A stretch of DNA of 64,000 bases from Streptomyces resistomycificus (lineage in GTDB: Bacteria > Actinomycetota > Actinomycetes > Streptomycetales > Streptomycetaceae), in assembly GCF_001514265.1 (NCBI RefSeq), contig NZ_KQ948996.1:62001-126000 (forward strand), in the 5' to 3' direction. The notes beneath the pieces were generated by a model. That model was not told where the DNA came from. It saw only the letters and a list, made by a program, of their open reading frames with translations, and made no database searches. The position numbers were made by a program, and so were the translations under genes. Below, in pieces: positions 50,831-59,149 of this stretch (position 1 is the first letter of the stretch; each line of letters starts with the position of its first letter).

Positions 50831-52897
50831 ATGACCGTCACCGCACCAGCTCCCACCACCGGCTCGCCGGCCGTCGCCGCCCGGACGGGCGCGGCGGCGG
50901 TGACGGCCGCGCTCGTCCTCCTGGTCGCCGTCCTCGCGGTCGTCGACATCACCCAGGGCACGGCGGCCGTCGGCGCGTCCGAGGTGTGGAAGGCCCTCAC
51001 CGGCCGCGCCGACCCCCGCGACGCGTCCGTCGTGATCGCCTCACGCCTGCCCCGCATGACCGCCGGTCTCCTGGTCGGCGCGGCACTCGGCGTGGCCGGC
51101 GCGGCCCTGCAGGCCGTCAGCCGCAACGTGCTCGCCGCGCCCGACACCCTGGCCGTGAACGCCGGTTCCTACCTGGCCCTGGGACTGCTCACCGTCACCG
51201 GCGTCTCGCTGCCGCTGCTCGCCTCCTCCGGCGTGGCGTTCCTCGGCGGGCTCGCCGCCGCCGCCGTGGTCCTGGCCCTGTCCGGGCTGGGCACGGGCAC
51301 CGTACGCCTCGTCCTCGCCGGCAGCGCCCTGACCCTCGGCCTCACCTCCCTCACCGAGGGACTGCTGCTGCTGTTCCCCCAGGAGACCGACGGCCTCTAC
51401 CAGTGGAACCAGGGCAGCATCAGCCAGAACGGCTTCGACGGCGTGACGCAGATGGTGCCCGTCGCCGTCGTCGCCCTCGTCGGGCTGCTGCTGGTGGCCC
51501 GGCGCGTGGACGCCCTGGCCCTCGGTGACGAGGCCGCCGCCGGACTGGGCGTTCCGGTGCGGGCCACCAGGATCACGGTCGTGGTGCTCGCCTCGCTGCT
51601 CTCGGCGGCGGCGGTCACCCTCGCCGGACCCGTCGGCTTCGTCGGCCTGTGCGCCCCCGCCCTGGTACGGCCGCTGGCAAAGCGCCTCAGGCCGTTCACC
51701 CGTCTCCGGCTGAGCCTGCCCGTGGCGGGAGTGGTCGGCGCCGGTGTGGTGCTCGGCGCGGACGTGCTGCTGCGCGCGACGGTGTCGGCCGAGGCGGCGG
51801 TCGCCGTCCCCACCGGCGTGGTCACCAGCATTCTCGGAGCGGTGTTCCTGATCGCCATGGCCCTTCGGCTGCGCGACACCGCCGGCGCGAGCGCGCCGGA
51901 GCGGCTGCGCATCCCCACCAGGGCGGTGTTCCTGGTGACCTCGGTGGCGCTCACCGTCGTCCTGGGCGCGGTGATCGTCGCCGGAGTACTGCTGGGCGAC
52001 ACGAAACTGCTGCTGGGCGACGTGGCCAACTGGGCACAGGGCACCGCGGGACAGTCCGTCTCCTTCGTCCTCGACACCCGCGTACCGCGCGTCCTGGCGG
52101 CGCTCCTCGCGGGTGCCGCGCTGGCCCTGTCCGGAACGCTGGTGCAGGCCGTCACGCGCAACCCGCTCGCCGAGCCCGGCATCCTCGGCGTCTCCGGCGG
52201 AGGGGCCCTCGGCGCGGTCCTCCTTGTCACGACGGTGTCGTCCGCCGGTTCCTGGAGTGTGGCCGGTGCGGCGTTCGCGGGCGCGGCGGTCACCGCCGTC
52301 CTCGTGTTCGGCCTCGCGGCGCGCGGCGGGTTCGGACAGAACCGGCTGGTCCTCGTTGGCGTCGGCGTGGCCGCCGCCACGACCGCGCTGGTCAGCCTGT
52401 TCATCGTGCTCACCGACCCGTTCAACGCCACGAAGGCACTCACCTGGCTCTCCGGCTCCACCTACGGCCGGACCCTGCCCGACACGCTGCCCGTCGCGGG
52501 CGCCCTCGTGCTGGGCATCGCGGTGGCCGTGCTGCGGCGCGCCGAACTCGACCTGGTGTCCCTCGACGACGACACGCCCGCGCTGCTCGGCCTACGCCTG
52601 GCACCCGCCCGGTTCGGGTTCCTTGTGGTCAGCGTGCTGCTGAGCGCCACCGCGGTCGCCGCCGCGGGCACGATCGGCTTCGTCGGCCTGGTCGCCCCGC
52701 ATGCGGCACGCGCCCTGGTCGGCCGCCGCCACGTACGCGTCGTACCGGTGGTCCTCCTTCTGGGCGCCGCCCTCGTCTGCACCGCCGACACCCTCGGCCG
52801 GACCGTGATCGCACCGGCCCAACTCGGCGCCGGCCTGATGACGGCCGTCATCGGCACGCCGTACTTCCTGTACCTGCTCGTCCGCAGCCGGCGCTGA
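50831..52897 (+). CDS. Fused FecCD-type siderophore permease (two domains)
   Basis: A 688-residue permease made of two FecCD domains in tandem, like FhuB, so one chain gives the whole transmembrane channel of about twenty helices. Domain 1 spans roughly residues 20-340 (SRLPRMTAGLLVGAALGVAG, GPVGFVGLCAPALVRPL). Domain 2 spans about 355-688 (TRVPRVLAALLAGAALALSG, GTIGFVGLVAPHAARALVGR). Each half carries its own R-x-P-R start and G-x-[IV]-G-F-V-G-L EAA-like coupling loop. It starts 4 bp after the lipoprotein stop, finishing the iron-box-controlled operon. Confidence 0.94.
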   Translation: MTVTAPAPTTGSPAVAARTGAAAVTAALVLLVAVLAVVDITQGTAAVGASEVWKALTGRADPRDASVVIASRLPRMTAGLLVGAALGVAGAALQAVSRNVLAAPDTLAVNAGSYLALGLLTVTGVSLPLLASSGVAFLGGLAAAAVVLALSGLGTGTVRLVLAGSALTLGLTSLTEGLLLLFPQETDGLYQWNQGSISQNGFDGVTQMVPVAVVALVGLLLVARRVDALALGDEAAAGLGVPVRATRITVVVLASLLSAAAVTLAGPVGFVGLCAPALVRPLAKRLRPFTRLRLSLPVAGVVGAGVVLGADVLLRATVSAEAAVAVPTGVVTSILGAVFLIAMALRLRDTAGASAPERLRIPTRAVFLVTSVALTVVLGAVIVAGVLLGDTKLLLGDVANWAQGTAGQSVSFVLDTRVPRVLAALLAGAALALSGTLVQAVTRNPLAEPGILGVSGGGALGAVLLVTTVSSAGSWSVAGAAFAGAAVTAVLVFGLAARGGFGQNRLVLVGVGVAAATTALVSLFIVLTDPFNATKALTWLSGSTYGRTLPDTLPVAGALVLGIAVAVLRRAELDLVSLDDDTPALLGLRLAPARFGFLVVSVLLSATAVAAAGTIGFVGLVAPHAARALVGRRHVRVVPVVLLLGAALVCTADTLGRTVIAPAQLGAGLMTAVIGTPYFLYLLVRSRR

Positions 52898-53047
52898 GGA
52901 CCGCCGCCGCCACGTGATCCCTGTTCGCTGATCCGCTTGCTGATCCCGCCTCTCGACCCCGCCTCTCGCCCCCCGCCTCTCGACCCTTGGCCCCCGCCAC
53001 TTCGACCGCACGGAGGACGGCGGGCACGTCCTGCGTACCCTGTCCCC

Positions 53048-54004
53048 GTGTCAGCATCCCGACTGCGCCGCGTCGCCGTTCTCGTGCTCGACGGTGCGAA
53101 GCCGCTCGATGTCGGCATCCCCGCGCAGGTGTTCACCACCCGGGCGAGCATGCCGTACGAGGTACGGCTGTGTGGTGCGGCACCCGGTCTCGTGAGGGGC
53201 GGCGACGGCCTGTCGTACCACGTCGCCCACGGTCTGGACGCGCTCGCGTGGGCCGACATCGTGTTCATCCCCGGCTACCGTTTCCCGGACCGCGACGACC
53301 CGGCGCAGGCCGTCGTCGACGCGCTGGTCGCCGCCCACGAGCGGGGTACACGGCTCGCCGCCATCTCGACGGGCGCCTTCGCGCTCGCCGCCACGGGCCT
53401 GCTCGACGGCAGGCGCGCCACGACGCACTGGCACTACACACGGGCGCTCATGGCGAAGCACCCGCTGATCCGGGTCGACGAGAACGTGCTGTTCGTCGAC
53501 GAAGGCAGCGTGCTGACCTCCGCCGGCGCCGCCTCGGGCATCGACCTGTGCCTGCACGTTCTGCGCGGCGACCTCGGGGTGGCCGCGTCGAACCACGCGG
53601 CCCGACGCCTGGTCGCGGCCCCCTACCGCAGCGGCGGTCAGGCCCAGTACGTGCCGCGCAGCGTGCCCGAGCCGCTCGGCGAGCGTTTCGGGGCCACCCG
53701 CGAGTGGGCGCTGCACCGGCTCGGCGAGCCGCTCTCCCTAGACCTGATGGCGCGGCAGGCCAAGGTCTCGCCGCGCACCTTCTCACGACGCTTCGTCGAG
53801 GAGACCGGCTACACGCCGATGCAGTGGGTCATGCGCGCCCGCGTCGACATGGCCCGCGAACTGCTCGAGCGTTCGCAGCGTGGCGTCGAGCAGATCGCCG
53901 CCGACGTCGGCCTCGGCACCGGCGCGAATCTGCGCCTGCACTTCCAGCGCATCCTCGGCACCACCCCGAGCGAGTACCGGCGCACCTTCACCCAGGGCGA
54001 GTAG
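53048..54004 (+). CDS. GlxA-family transcriptional regulator (DJ-1/PfpI + AraC HTH)
   Basis: A 318-residue regulator. The sensory DJ-1/PfpI domain has VAVLVLDGAKPLDVGIPAQV, ADIVFIPGYRFPDR, and TRLAAISTGAFALAATGLLD, where Ser replaces the nucleophile-elbow Cys seen in the other GlxA-type protein of this window. The AraC HTH (about residues 220-315) reads LMARQAKVSPRTFSRRF and IAADVGLGTGANLRLHFQRI. GTG 53048 gives the normal start; the preceding leader contains three near-repeats of CCGCCTCTCG. It is followed 125 bp later by a GAPDH gene on the same strand, its most likely target. Confidence 0.87.
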   Translation: MSASRLRRVAVLVLDGAKPLDVGIPAQVFTTRASMPYEVRLCGAAPGLVRGGDGLSYHVAHGLDALAWADIVFIPGYRFPDRDDPAQAVVDALVAAHERGTRLAAISTGAFALAATGLLDGRRATTHWHYTRALMAKHPLIRVDENVLFVDEGSVLTSAGAASGIDLCLHVLRGDLGVAASNHAARRLVAAPYRSGGQAQYVPRSVPEPLGERFGATREWALHRLGEPLSLDLMARQAKVSPRTFSRRFVEETGYTPMQWVMRARVDMARELLERSQRGVEQIAADVGLGTGANLRLHFQRILGTTPSEYRRTFTQGE

Positions 54005-54129
54005 CCCGTCGGCGGGCCCGACCGGGCGGTGCGCCACCTGGCGGGATCCTTTTGAACCGTGGCGATCACGCCACTGTCAGGGGCGGATGCCGCGAGCGAG
54101 CCTGGTGGCCAAGGGAAGGGACCCCACTC

Positions 54130-55128
54130 ATGACTCGCATCGCCATCAACGGATTCGGCCGCATCGGACGCAACGTGCTGCGCGCACTGCTCGAACGCGA
54201 CAGCGACCTCGAGGTCGTCGCCGTCAACGACCTCACCGAACCCGCCACCCTCGCACGGCTCCTCGCCTACGACAGCACGGCCGGCCGCCTCGGCCGCCCG
54301 GTGACCGTCGACGGGGACGCCCTCGTCGTCGACGGCCGTCGCATCCAGGTGCTCGCCGAGCGTGAACCGGCGCGGCTGCCCTGGGCCGACCTCGGCGTCG
54401 ACGTCGTCCTGGAGGCGACCGGCCGCTTCACGTCGGCCAAGGACGCCCGCGCCCACCTCGACGGGGGCGCGCGGAAGGTGCTCGTCAGCGCGCCGTCGGA
54501 CGGCGCCGACGTCACGCTCGCGTTCGGGGTCAACACCGACGCCTACGACCCGGCCCTGCACACGATCGTCTCGAACGCCTCGTGCACGACCAACGCGCTC
54601 GCGCCGCTGGCCGCGGTGCTCGACGAACTCGCGGGCATCGAGCACGGCTTCATGACGACGGTGCACGCCTACACGCAGGAGCAGAACCTGCAGGACGGTC
54701 CGCACCGCGACGCCCGTCGCGCCCGGGCCGCCGCCGTCAACATCGTGCCGACCACGACGGGTGCCGCCAAGGCGATCGGTCTGGTGCTGCCGGGCCTGGA
54801 CGGCAAACTGTCGGGCGACTCGATCCGCGTGCCCGTTCCGGTGGGTTCGATCGTCGAACTCAACACGACCGTCACCCGCGACGTGACGCGCGACGAGGTG
54901 CTGGAGGCCTACCGCTCCGCTGCCCAGGGGCCGCTCGCCGGTGTGCTGGAGTACTCGGACGACGCCCTGGTGTCGTCCGACATCACGGGCAACCCGGCCT
55001 CGTCGATCTTCGACTCGGCCCTCACCCGTGTCGACGGCCGTCATGTGAAGGTGGTCGCCTGGTACGACAACGAGTGGGGCTTCTCGAACCGCGTGATCGA
55101 CACGCTCGAACTGCTCGCGGCCGGCTGA
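54130..55128 (+). CDS. gap: Glyceraldehyde-3-phosphate dehydrogenase
   Basis: A 332-residue NAD-dependent GAPDH of glycolysis. The Rossmann start is MTRIAINGFGRIGRNVLRAL. The catalytic Cys lies in IVSNASCTTNALAPL, with the partner His in MTTVHAYTQEQN. The substrate loops DGPHRDARRARAAAVNIVPT and TTGAAKAIGLVLPGL, and the final WYDNEWGFSNRVIDTL, are intact. The length is normal. Streptomyces chromosomes usually also have a core gap gene in the gap-pgk-tpiA operon; this stand-alone copy next to an AraC-type regulator is probably an accessory or conditionally expressed paralogue. Confidence 0.95.
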   Translation: MTRIAINGFGRIGRNVLRALLERDSDLEVVAVNDLTEPATLARLLAYDSTAGRLGRPVTVDGDALVVDGRRIQVLAEREPARLPWADLGVDVVLEATGRFTSAKDARAHLDGGARKVLVSAPSDGADVTLAFGVNTDAYDPALHTIVSNASCTTNALAPLAAVLDELAGIEHGFMTTVHAYTQEQNLQDGPHRDARRARAAAVNIVPTTTGAAKAIGLVLPGLDGKLSGDSIRVPVPVGSIVELNTTVTRDVTRDEVLEAYRSAAQGPLAGVLEYSDDALVSSDITGNPASSIFDSALTRVDGRHVKVVAWYDNEWGFSNRVIDTLELLAAG

Positions 55129-55421
55129 CCACACCGCCCCATGGATGACCTGGGGCGCGTAACCCTCGCCGCCAGGGGAGAGGAACGGCAGGTGGTCACC
55201 GACGACACCGCCGGGATGCTCGCCGCCGTCGAGCCCTGACCGTCCCCCGAGAATCCGTCCGGACGTCTTGACCGCCCCCGACAACTCCGGCATGGCTCCC
55301 GCGCACTACCGTGACCGGCTCGCGTCCTGAACCGTCCGGGCGCAGGCCTGTCACCGGACCGCGGACGCCCCGGGGCGGGTGAGCCGGCCGTGGCGCTCCC
55401 GTTCCCGGTAGCGTGCCGGCC
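55129..55421. other. 293-bp spacer, possible short open frame
   Basis: A 32-codon open frame (ATG 55141 to TGA 55239; MDDLGRVTLAARGEERQVVT at its start) follows gap but has no ribosome site I trust and no recognised family. Otherwise I see nothing in this spacer. Confidence 0.4.
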
Positions 55422-56486
55422 ATGCACGCGCCCGTCCCCGGACCGCCTCCGCCCTCGCCCCCGGCATCCCGCAGAGCCCGTGAACTCGGTCTGGCCGTCG
55501 GTGACTTGCCGACCGGACCGTACAACGCCCTGACCGACGTGCCCGGCATCCGGGTCGGGCACACCACACTGGTCCGTCCGCCCCGGGTGCACAGCGGCGT
55601 CACCGCGATCGTGCCGGACGAGGTGGGTCCAGACAGCCCGTTGCCCGCCGGGGTGTTCGCGGGCAACGGCTACGGCAAGCTGCTCGGCACCACGCAGATC
55701 GCCGAACTCGGCGCGCTGGAGACGCCCGTGCTGCTCACCTCGACCCTGTCCGCGTTCCGGGTCGCCGACGCCTTGGTCGGCTGGATCCTGGAGCGGCCCG
55801 AGGGGGCGAGCGCGCGGAGCCTGAACCCGGTGGTGGGGGAGTGCAACGACGGCCTCCTCTCCGACATCAGGTCGCGTCCGGTCCGTGAGGAACACGTCCG
55901 CGCCGCACTGGAGACCGCGGCCGGCGGGCCGGTCGACGAAGGGTGTGTCGGGGCAGGCACCGGAATGACCGCGCTCGGATTCAAGGCCGGCATCGGAACC
56001 TCGTCGCGGCGCGTGCCGCTCGCCGGCGAGGAGGTGACCCTGGGAGTTCTCGTCCAGGCCAACTTCGGCGGCACTCTGCGGGTTCTGGGGCGTACGGTCA
56101 CCCCTGCCGACGTCGGTGTTCCCACCACGGAAACCGGCACACAGACCGGCTCCTGCATGGTCGTGGCCGCCACCGACGCGCCGCTGGACGCCCGCCAGTT
56201 GACCCGGCTGGCCCGCCGCGCCGTCTACGGGCTGGCCAGAGTGGGTGCCGCGTACGGCCACGGCAGCGGCGACTACGGCCTGGCCTTCGGCACCCGTCGC
56301 CTGGGCACGCCCGCCGGGCCGTCCGTGGTCGCCGACGACCGACTCGACCCCCTCTTCGTCGCCGTGCTGGACGCCGTGGAGGAGGCCGTCCTCAACTCGC
56401 TGCTGACCGCCACCACGACCACGGGCCCACGCGGAGACACCCGCCACCCCCTGCCCGCGGCACCGCTCCTCGCCCTGCTGGGGTGA
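55422..56486 (+). CDS. P1-family (DmpA-type) aminopeptidase
   Basis: A 354-residue self-processing N-terminal nucleophile peptidase of the DmpA/BapA family (S58). The N-terminal part has LTDVPGIRVGHTTL, typical of the family, and FAGNGYGKLLGTTQIAELG. The autocleavage site is Gly243-Ser244 in TQTGSCMVVAATDAPLDARQ; after cleavage Ser244 becomes the nucleophile of the beta chain. The C-terminal part has GSGDYGLAFGT and a closing helix with DAVEEAVLNSLLTATTT. It probably removes small or D-amino acids from peptides. ATG 55422 is chosen, 9 bp inside an alternative start. No signal peptide. Confidence 0.9.
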   Translation: MHAPVPGPPPPSPPASRRARELGLAVGDLPTGPYNALTDVPGIRVGHTTLVRPPRVHSGVTAIVPDEVGPDSPLPAGVFAGNGYGKLLGTTQIAELGALETPVLLTSTLSAFRVADALVGWILERPEGASARSLNPVVGECNDGLLSDIRSRPVREEHVRAALETAAGGPVDEGCVGAGTGMTALGFKAGIGTSSRRVPLAGEEVTLGVLVQANFGGTLRVLGRTVTPADVGVPTTETGTQTGSCMVVAATDAPLDARQLTRLARRAVYGLARVGAAYGHGSGDYGLAFGTRRLGTPAGPSVVADDRLDPLFVAVLDAVEEAVLNSLLTATTTTGPRGDTRHPLPAAPLLALLG

Positions 56487-56680
56487 CGGACCCGGACCCG
56501 GCCTGGGCGACCCGGCCCCGACCCCGGCGACCCGGGAAGGGCCCGGCGACCCGGGAAAAGGCCCGACGGCCCCGTCATGAGCCGTCAGCACAGGCAGGCT
56601 AGGTCCGCAAGTTGGGACGGCCGTGCTCCATGACCTGCTTCCGGGCTGCGCGCCGCCCCAGGGCGGGGGAGAATCCGATT

Positions 56681-58297
56681 ATGGCCGACATAAAGGGCAG
56701 TTCTGTGTCCGGAGCAGCCGCTTCCCACTCTGCTTCGCCCCGTCAGACCTTGGCTCTGGCGGCGATGCTGTTCGCCGTCTCGATGACCTTCATCGACCAG
56801 ACGATCGTCGCCATCGCAGCCCCGAGCATCGTGGACGAGCTCGACCTCTCCTCCTCAGGGATGCAGTGGGTGGTCAACGCCTACCTGCTCGCCCTGGCCG
56901 CGTTCTTCGCGCTCGGCGGCCGGCTCGCCGACATCCTCGGGCACCGCCGGATGATGGTGATCGGCACCCTGCTCTTCGTCATCTCCTCCGTGCTGTGCGG
57001 TTGCGTCCCCGACGACAGCTTCGCCCAGACCTGGCTGATCATCTTCCGCGCCACCCAGGGCCTGGGCGCGGCCCTGATGTTCCCCGCCGCTCTCGCCGTC
57101 GTCGTCGCGGTCTTCCCTGTGGAGAAACGCGGCCGGGCCCTCGCCCTGTTCTTCGGCCTGTCCGGCGCCCTCACGGCGCTCGGCCCGCTCCTCGGCGGCT
57201 GGCTCACCGACTGGACCTGGCGCGCCATCTTCTGGGTCAACGTGCCCGTCGCGATCGTCGCCCTCGTCCTGACCTCGCTCGCCCGCATCCCCCACCAGGC
57301 ACGCCGTGAACGCCTCGACCTGCCCGGCGCCGTCCTCGTCGCCGTCGGTATGGGCCTGAGCGTGCTCGGCCTGCAACAGGCCTCCGCGTGGGGCTGGAGC
57401 AGCGCCGCCACCTGGGCCTGCATCCTCGGTGGGCTCGCCGTACTGGTGGTGTTCTGCGCGTACGAGCTGCGCGTCCATGAGCCGCTCATCAAGCTCCAGG
57501 TCTTCCGTGACAAGGCGTTCAGTGTCGACTCGGCCGTCCTGTTCTTCGCGATGCTCGCCTTCGTCCCGGTCTTCTTCTTCGCCTCGGTGTACGCCCAGGT
57601 CTCGCTCAGCGCGTCCCCCAACCAGGCCGCGCTGTTCCTCCTGTACTTCTTCATCGGCTTCGGCATCGCCTCCCAGTGGGGCGGCCGCATCCTGGACAAC
57701 CGTGGCGCACGGCCGGCGATGAAACTGGGCACGGCCATCGGCGCGGTCGGATTCGCGCTGTGGGCGGGCAAACTCACGGACCTCTCGATGCACGACCAGT
57801 GGCCGTACGCGGCTCTGGCGGGGGCCGGCATCGGCTTCCTGCTGGCGCCCGCCTCGACGGACGCCGTGAACCGGTCCCTCAACGCCTCCTACGGTGAGGT
57901 CACGGGCATCACCCAGACGGTGCGCAACTTCGCCGCGGCCGTGGGGCTCGCGGTGTTCGGCACCGTCCTGACGCACGTCACCACCGACAAGGTCGTCGAG
58001 ACACTGCGGTCCAGGGGTGTGCCGGACGGCCCGGCACGGGAGGCCGCCGGTGACATCTCCCAAGCGGTCACCGGCAACCCGGACGCCAAGACCCCCACCG
58101 GGGACGGCTCCGTGGCCACGGTGATGCGGGATTCGATGGACGCCGTCCGCATGGACTTCGCCGAGGCCAACCAGTGGGTGTTCTACGGCATGGCCATCGC
58201 GCTCGGCATCGCGTTCCTGTGCTCGCTGATGCACCCCGGGACGCGGGTCACCGAGGAGGTGCAACAGACGCGGCAACGGGTGCCTGCGGACCGTTGA
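56681..58297 (+). CDS. MFS exporter (DHA2, 14 helices)
   Basis: A 538-residue drug:H+ antiporter-type membrane protein. It shows LFAVSMTFIDQTIVAIAAPS in helix 1, WVVNAYLLALAAFFALGGRL then motif A with ADILGHRRMMVIG, and LSGALTALGPLLGGWLTDWT as motif C-like. A hydrophilic loop near residue 455-490 (VVETLRSRGVPDGPAREAAG) precedes the last helix. ATG 56681 has GGGGGAG upstream. An HxlR regulator gene converges on it 27 bp downstream, and such regulators often control nearby exporters, so a regulatory link is possible. Confidence 0.88.
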   Translation: MADIKGSSVSGAAASHSASPRQTLALAAMLFAVSMTFIDQTIVAIAAPSIVDELDLSSSGMQWVVNAYLLALAAFFALGGRLADILGHRRMMVIGTLLFVISSVLCGCVPDDSFAQTWLIIFRATQGLGAALMFPAALAVVVAVFPVEKRGRALALFFGLSGALTALGPLLGGWLTDWTWRAIFWVNVPVAIVALVLTSLARIPHQARRERLDLPGAVLVAVGMGLSVLGLQQASAWGWSSAATWACILGGLAVLVVFCAYELRVHEPLIKLQVFRDKAFSVDSAVLFFAMLAFVPVFFFASVYAQVSLSASPNQAALFLLYFFIGFGIASQWGGRILDNRGARPAMKLGTAIGAVGFALWAGKLTDLSMHDQWPYAALAGAGIGFLLAPASTDAVNRSLNASYGEVTGITQTVRNFAAAVGLAVFGTVLTHVTTDKVVETLRSRGVPDGPAREAAGDISQAVTGNPDAKTPTGDGSVATVMRDSMDAVRMDFAEANQWVFYGMAIALGIAFLCSLMHPGTRVTEEVQQTRQRVPADR

Positions 58298-58323
58298 TCG
58301 CGCACGGGTCCTCCGCGTGCGCG

Positions 58324-58722
58324 TCAGGCCTTCGCCGCGTCGTACTCCTCGCGAGCCGTGAGGACCGCGGTCATCCGCTGATCCACCCACTGGGCGATGG
58401 CGCGGACCTGCTCGGCGGCCTCGCGGCCGAGGTCGGTGAGGGAGTAGTCCACGCGGGGCGGGATCACGGGCTTGGCGTCGCGGTGGACCAGGCCGTCGCG
58501 TTCCAGGGTCTGCAGGGTCTGGGTCAGCATCTTCTCGCTGACCTTGCCGATCTCCCGGCGCAGCTCGCTGAAGCGGTACGAGCGGTCCAGCAGCGCGATC
58601 AGGACCAGGGTGCCCCAGCGGCTGGTGACGTGCTCCATCACCAGGCGGTGAGGGCATACCGAGTCGCCGTCGGCGTTGCGCACTCGGTCCACGAGGGTCG
58701 TCTCACTCACTCCCATGCCCAT
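58324..58722 (-). CDS. HxlR-family transcriptional regulator
   Basis: A 132-residue winged-helix regulator of the HxlR family, dimeric and often redox- or aldehyde-responsive. The conserved N-terminal Cys is Cys23 in DSVCPHRLVMEHVTSRWGTL, followed by FSELRREIGKVSEKMLTQTL and ERDGLVHRDAKPVIPPRVDY SLTDLG in sequence (wing). The position of the Cys matches the sensing Cys of HypR-like proteins. ATG 58722 is the best start; 58716 is an in-frame alternative. It may regulate itself through the inverted repeat at 58752 and the convergent exporter by another route. Confidence 0.9.
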   Translation of the reverse strand: MGMGVSETTLVDRVRNADGDSVCPHRLVMEHVTSRWGTLVLIALLDRSYRFSELRREIGKVSEKMLTQTLQTLERDGLVHRDAKPVIPPRVDYSLTDLGREAAEQVRAIAQWVDQRMTAVLTAREEYDAAKA

Positions 58723-58751
58723 ACCTTACTTCGACGCCTGCACTGTCTGAT

Positions 58752-58766
58752 GGTTAGTGCCTAATC
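58752..58766. promoter_or_regulatory. Candidate HxlR operator
   Basis: GGTTAG-TGC-CTAATC is an imperfect inverted repeat (one mismatch) 30 bp upstream of the HxlR start and 72 bp before the HTH/tap operon. It is a candidate autoregulatory site. Confidence 0.4.
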
Positions 58767-58837
58767 CGGCTGGAAACCTGGATCGATCTATGCTCCAGTC
58801 GCATACGTCATAGGTTTTCAGTGGTAGATTCAGCTCT

Positions 58838-59149
58838 ATGCGTATGACGCTGGCGGAGCGTGTCCGATCAGCCGTGGCGACGCTCATGCACGCCACGGGG
58901 GAGTCGCAGACGGATCTCGCGACCGCCCTCGGGGTGAGTCAGGCTCAGGTGAGCCGTCGTCAGGCCGGAAGCGCCGCATGGAGCCTGGAGGACTGCGAGG
59001 CGGTCGCCGCGCACTTCGGCATCGACGTGCTGGATCTCATGGCGGGGCCGACGCAGGCTTCCGAAGCCCTGCCGGATGCCCGCCGCCGGGCGGCCGGCCG
59101 ACGGGTCTCCGGCGCCGGCCCGGTGGCGCAGGGAGAGGCGGCCCGATGA
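58838..59149 (+). CDS. Small HTH protein, first gene of the tap-tpg operon
   Basis: A 103-residue protein with an XRE-type HTH: LAERVRSAVATLMHATGESQ TDLATALGVSQAQVSRRQAG in sequence (residues about 4-44), then SLEDCEAVAAHFGIDVLDLM. The last 30 residues are Ala/Arg-rich. It ends with an ATGA overlap into tap, so the two are translationally coupled. As far as I recall, the described Streptomyces tap-tpg pairs are not always preceded by such a gene. It may autoregulate the operon or bind telomeric DNA together with Tap. That is inference. AT-rich DNA upstream (58795-58837) probably holds the promoter. Confidence 0.8.
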   Translation: MRMTLAERVRSAVATLMHATGESQTDLATALGVSQAQVSRRQAGSAAWSLEDCEAVAAHFGIDVLDLMAGPTQASEALPDARRRAAGRRVSGAGPVAQGEAAR

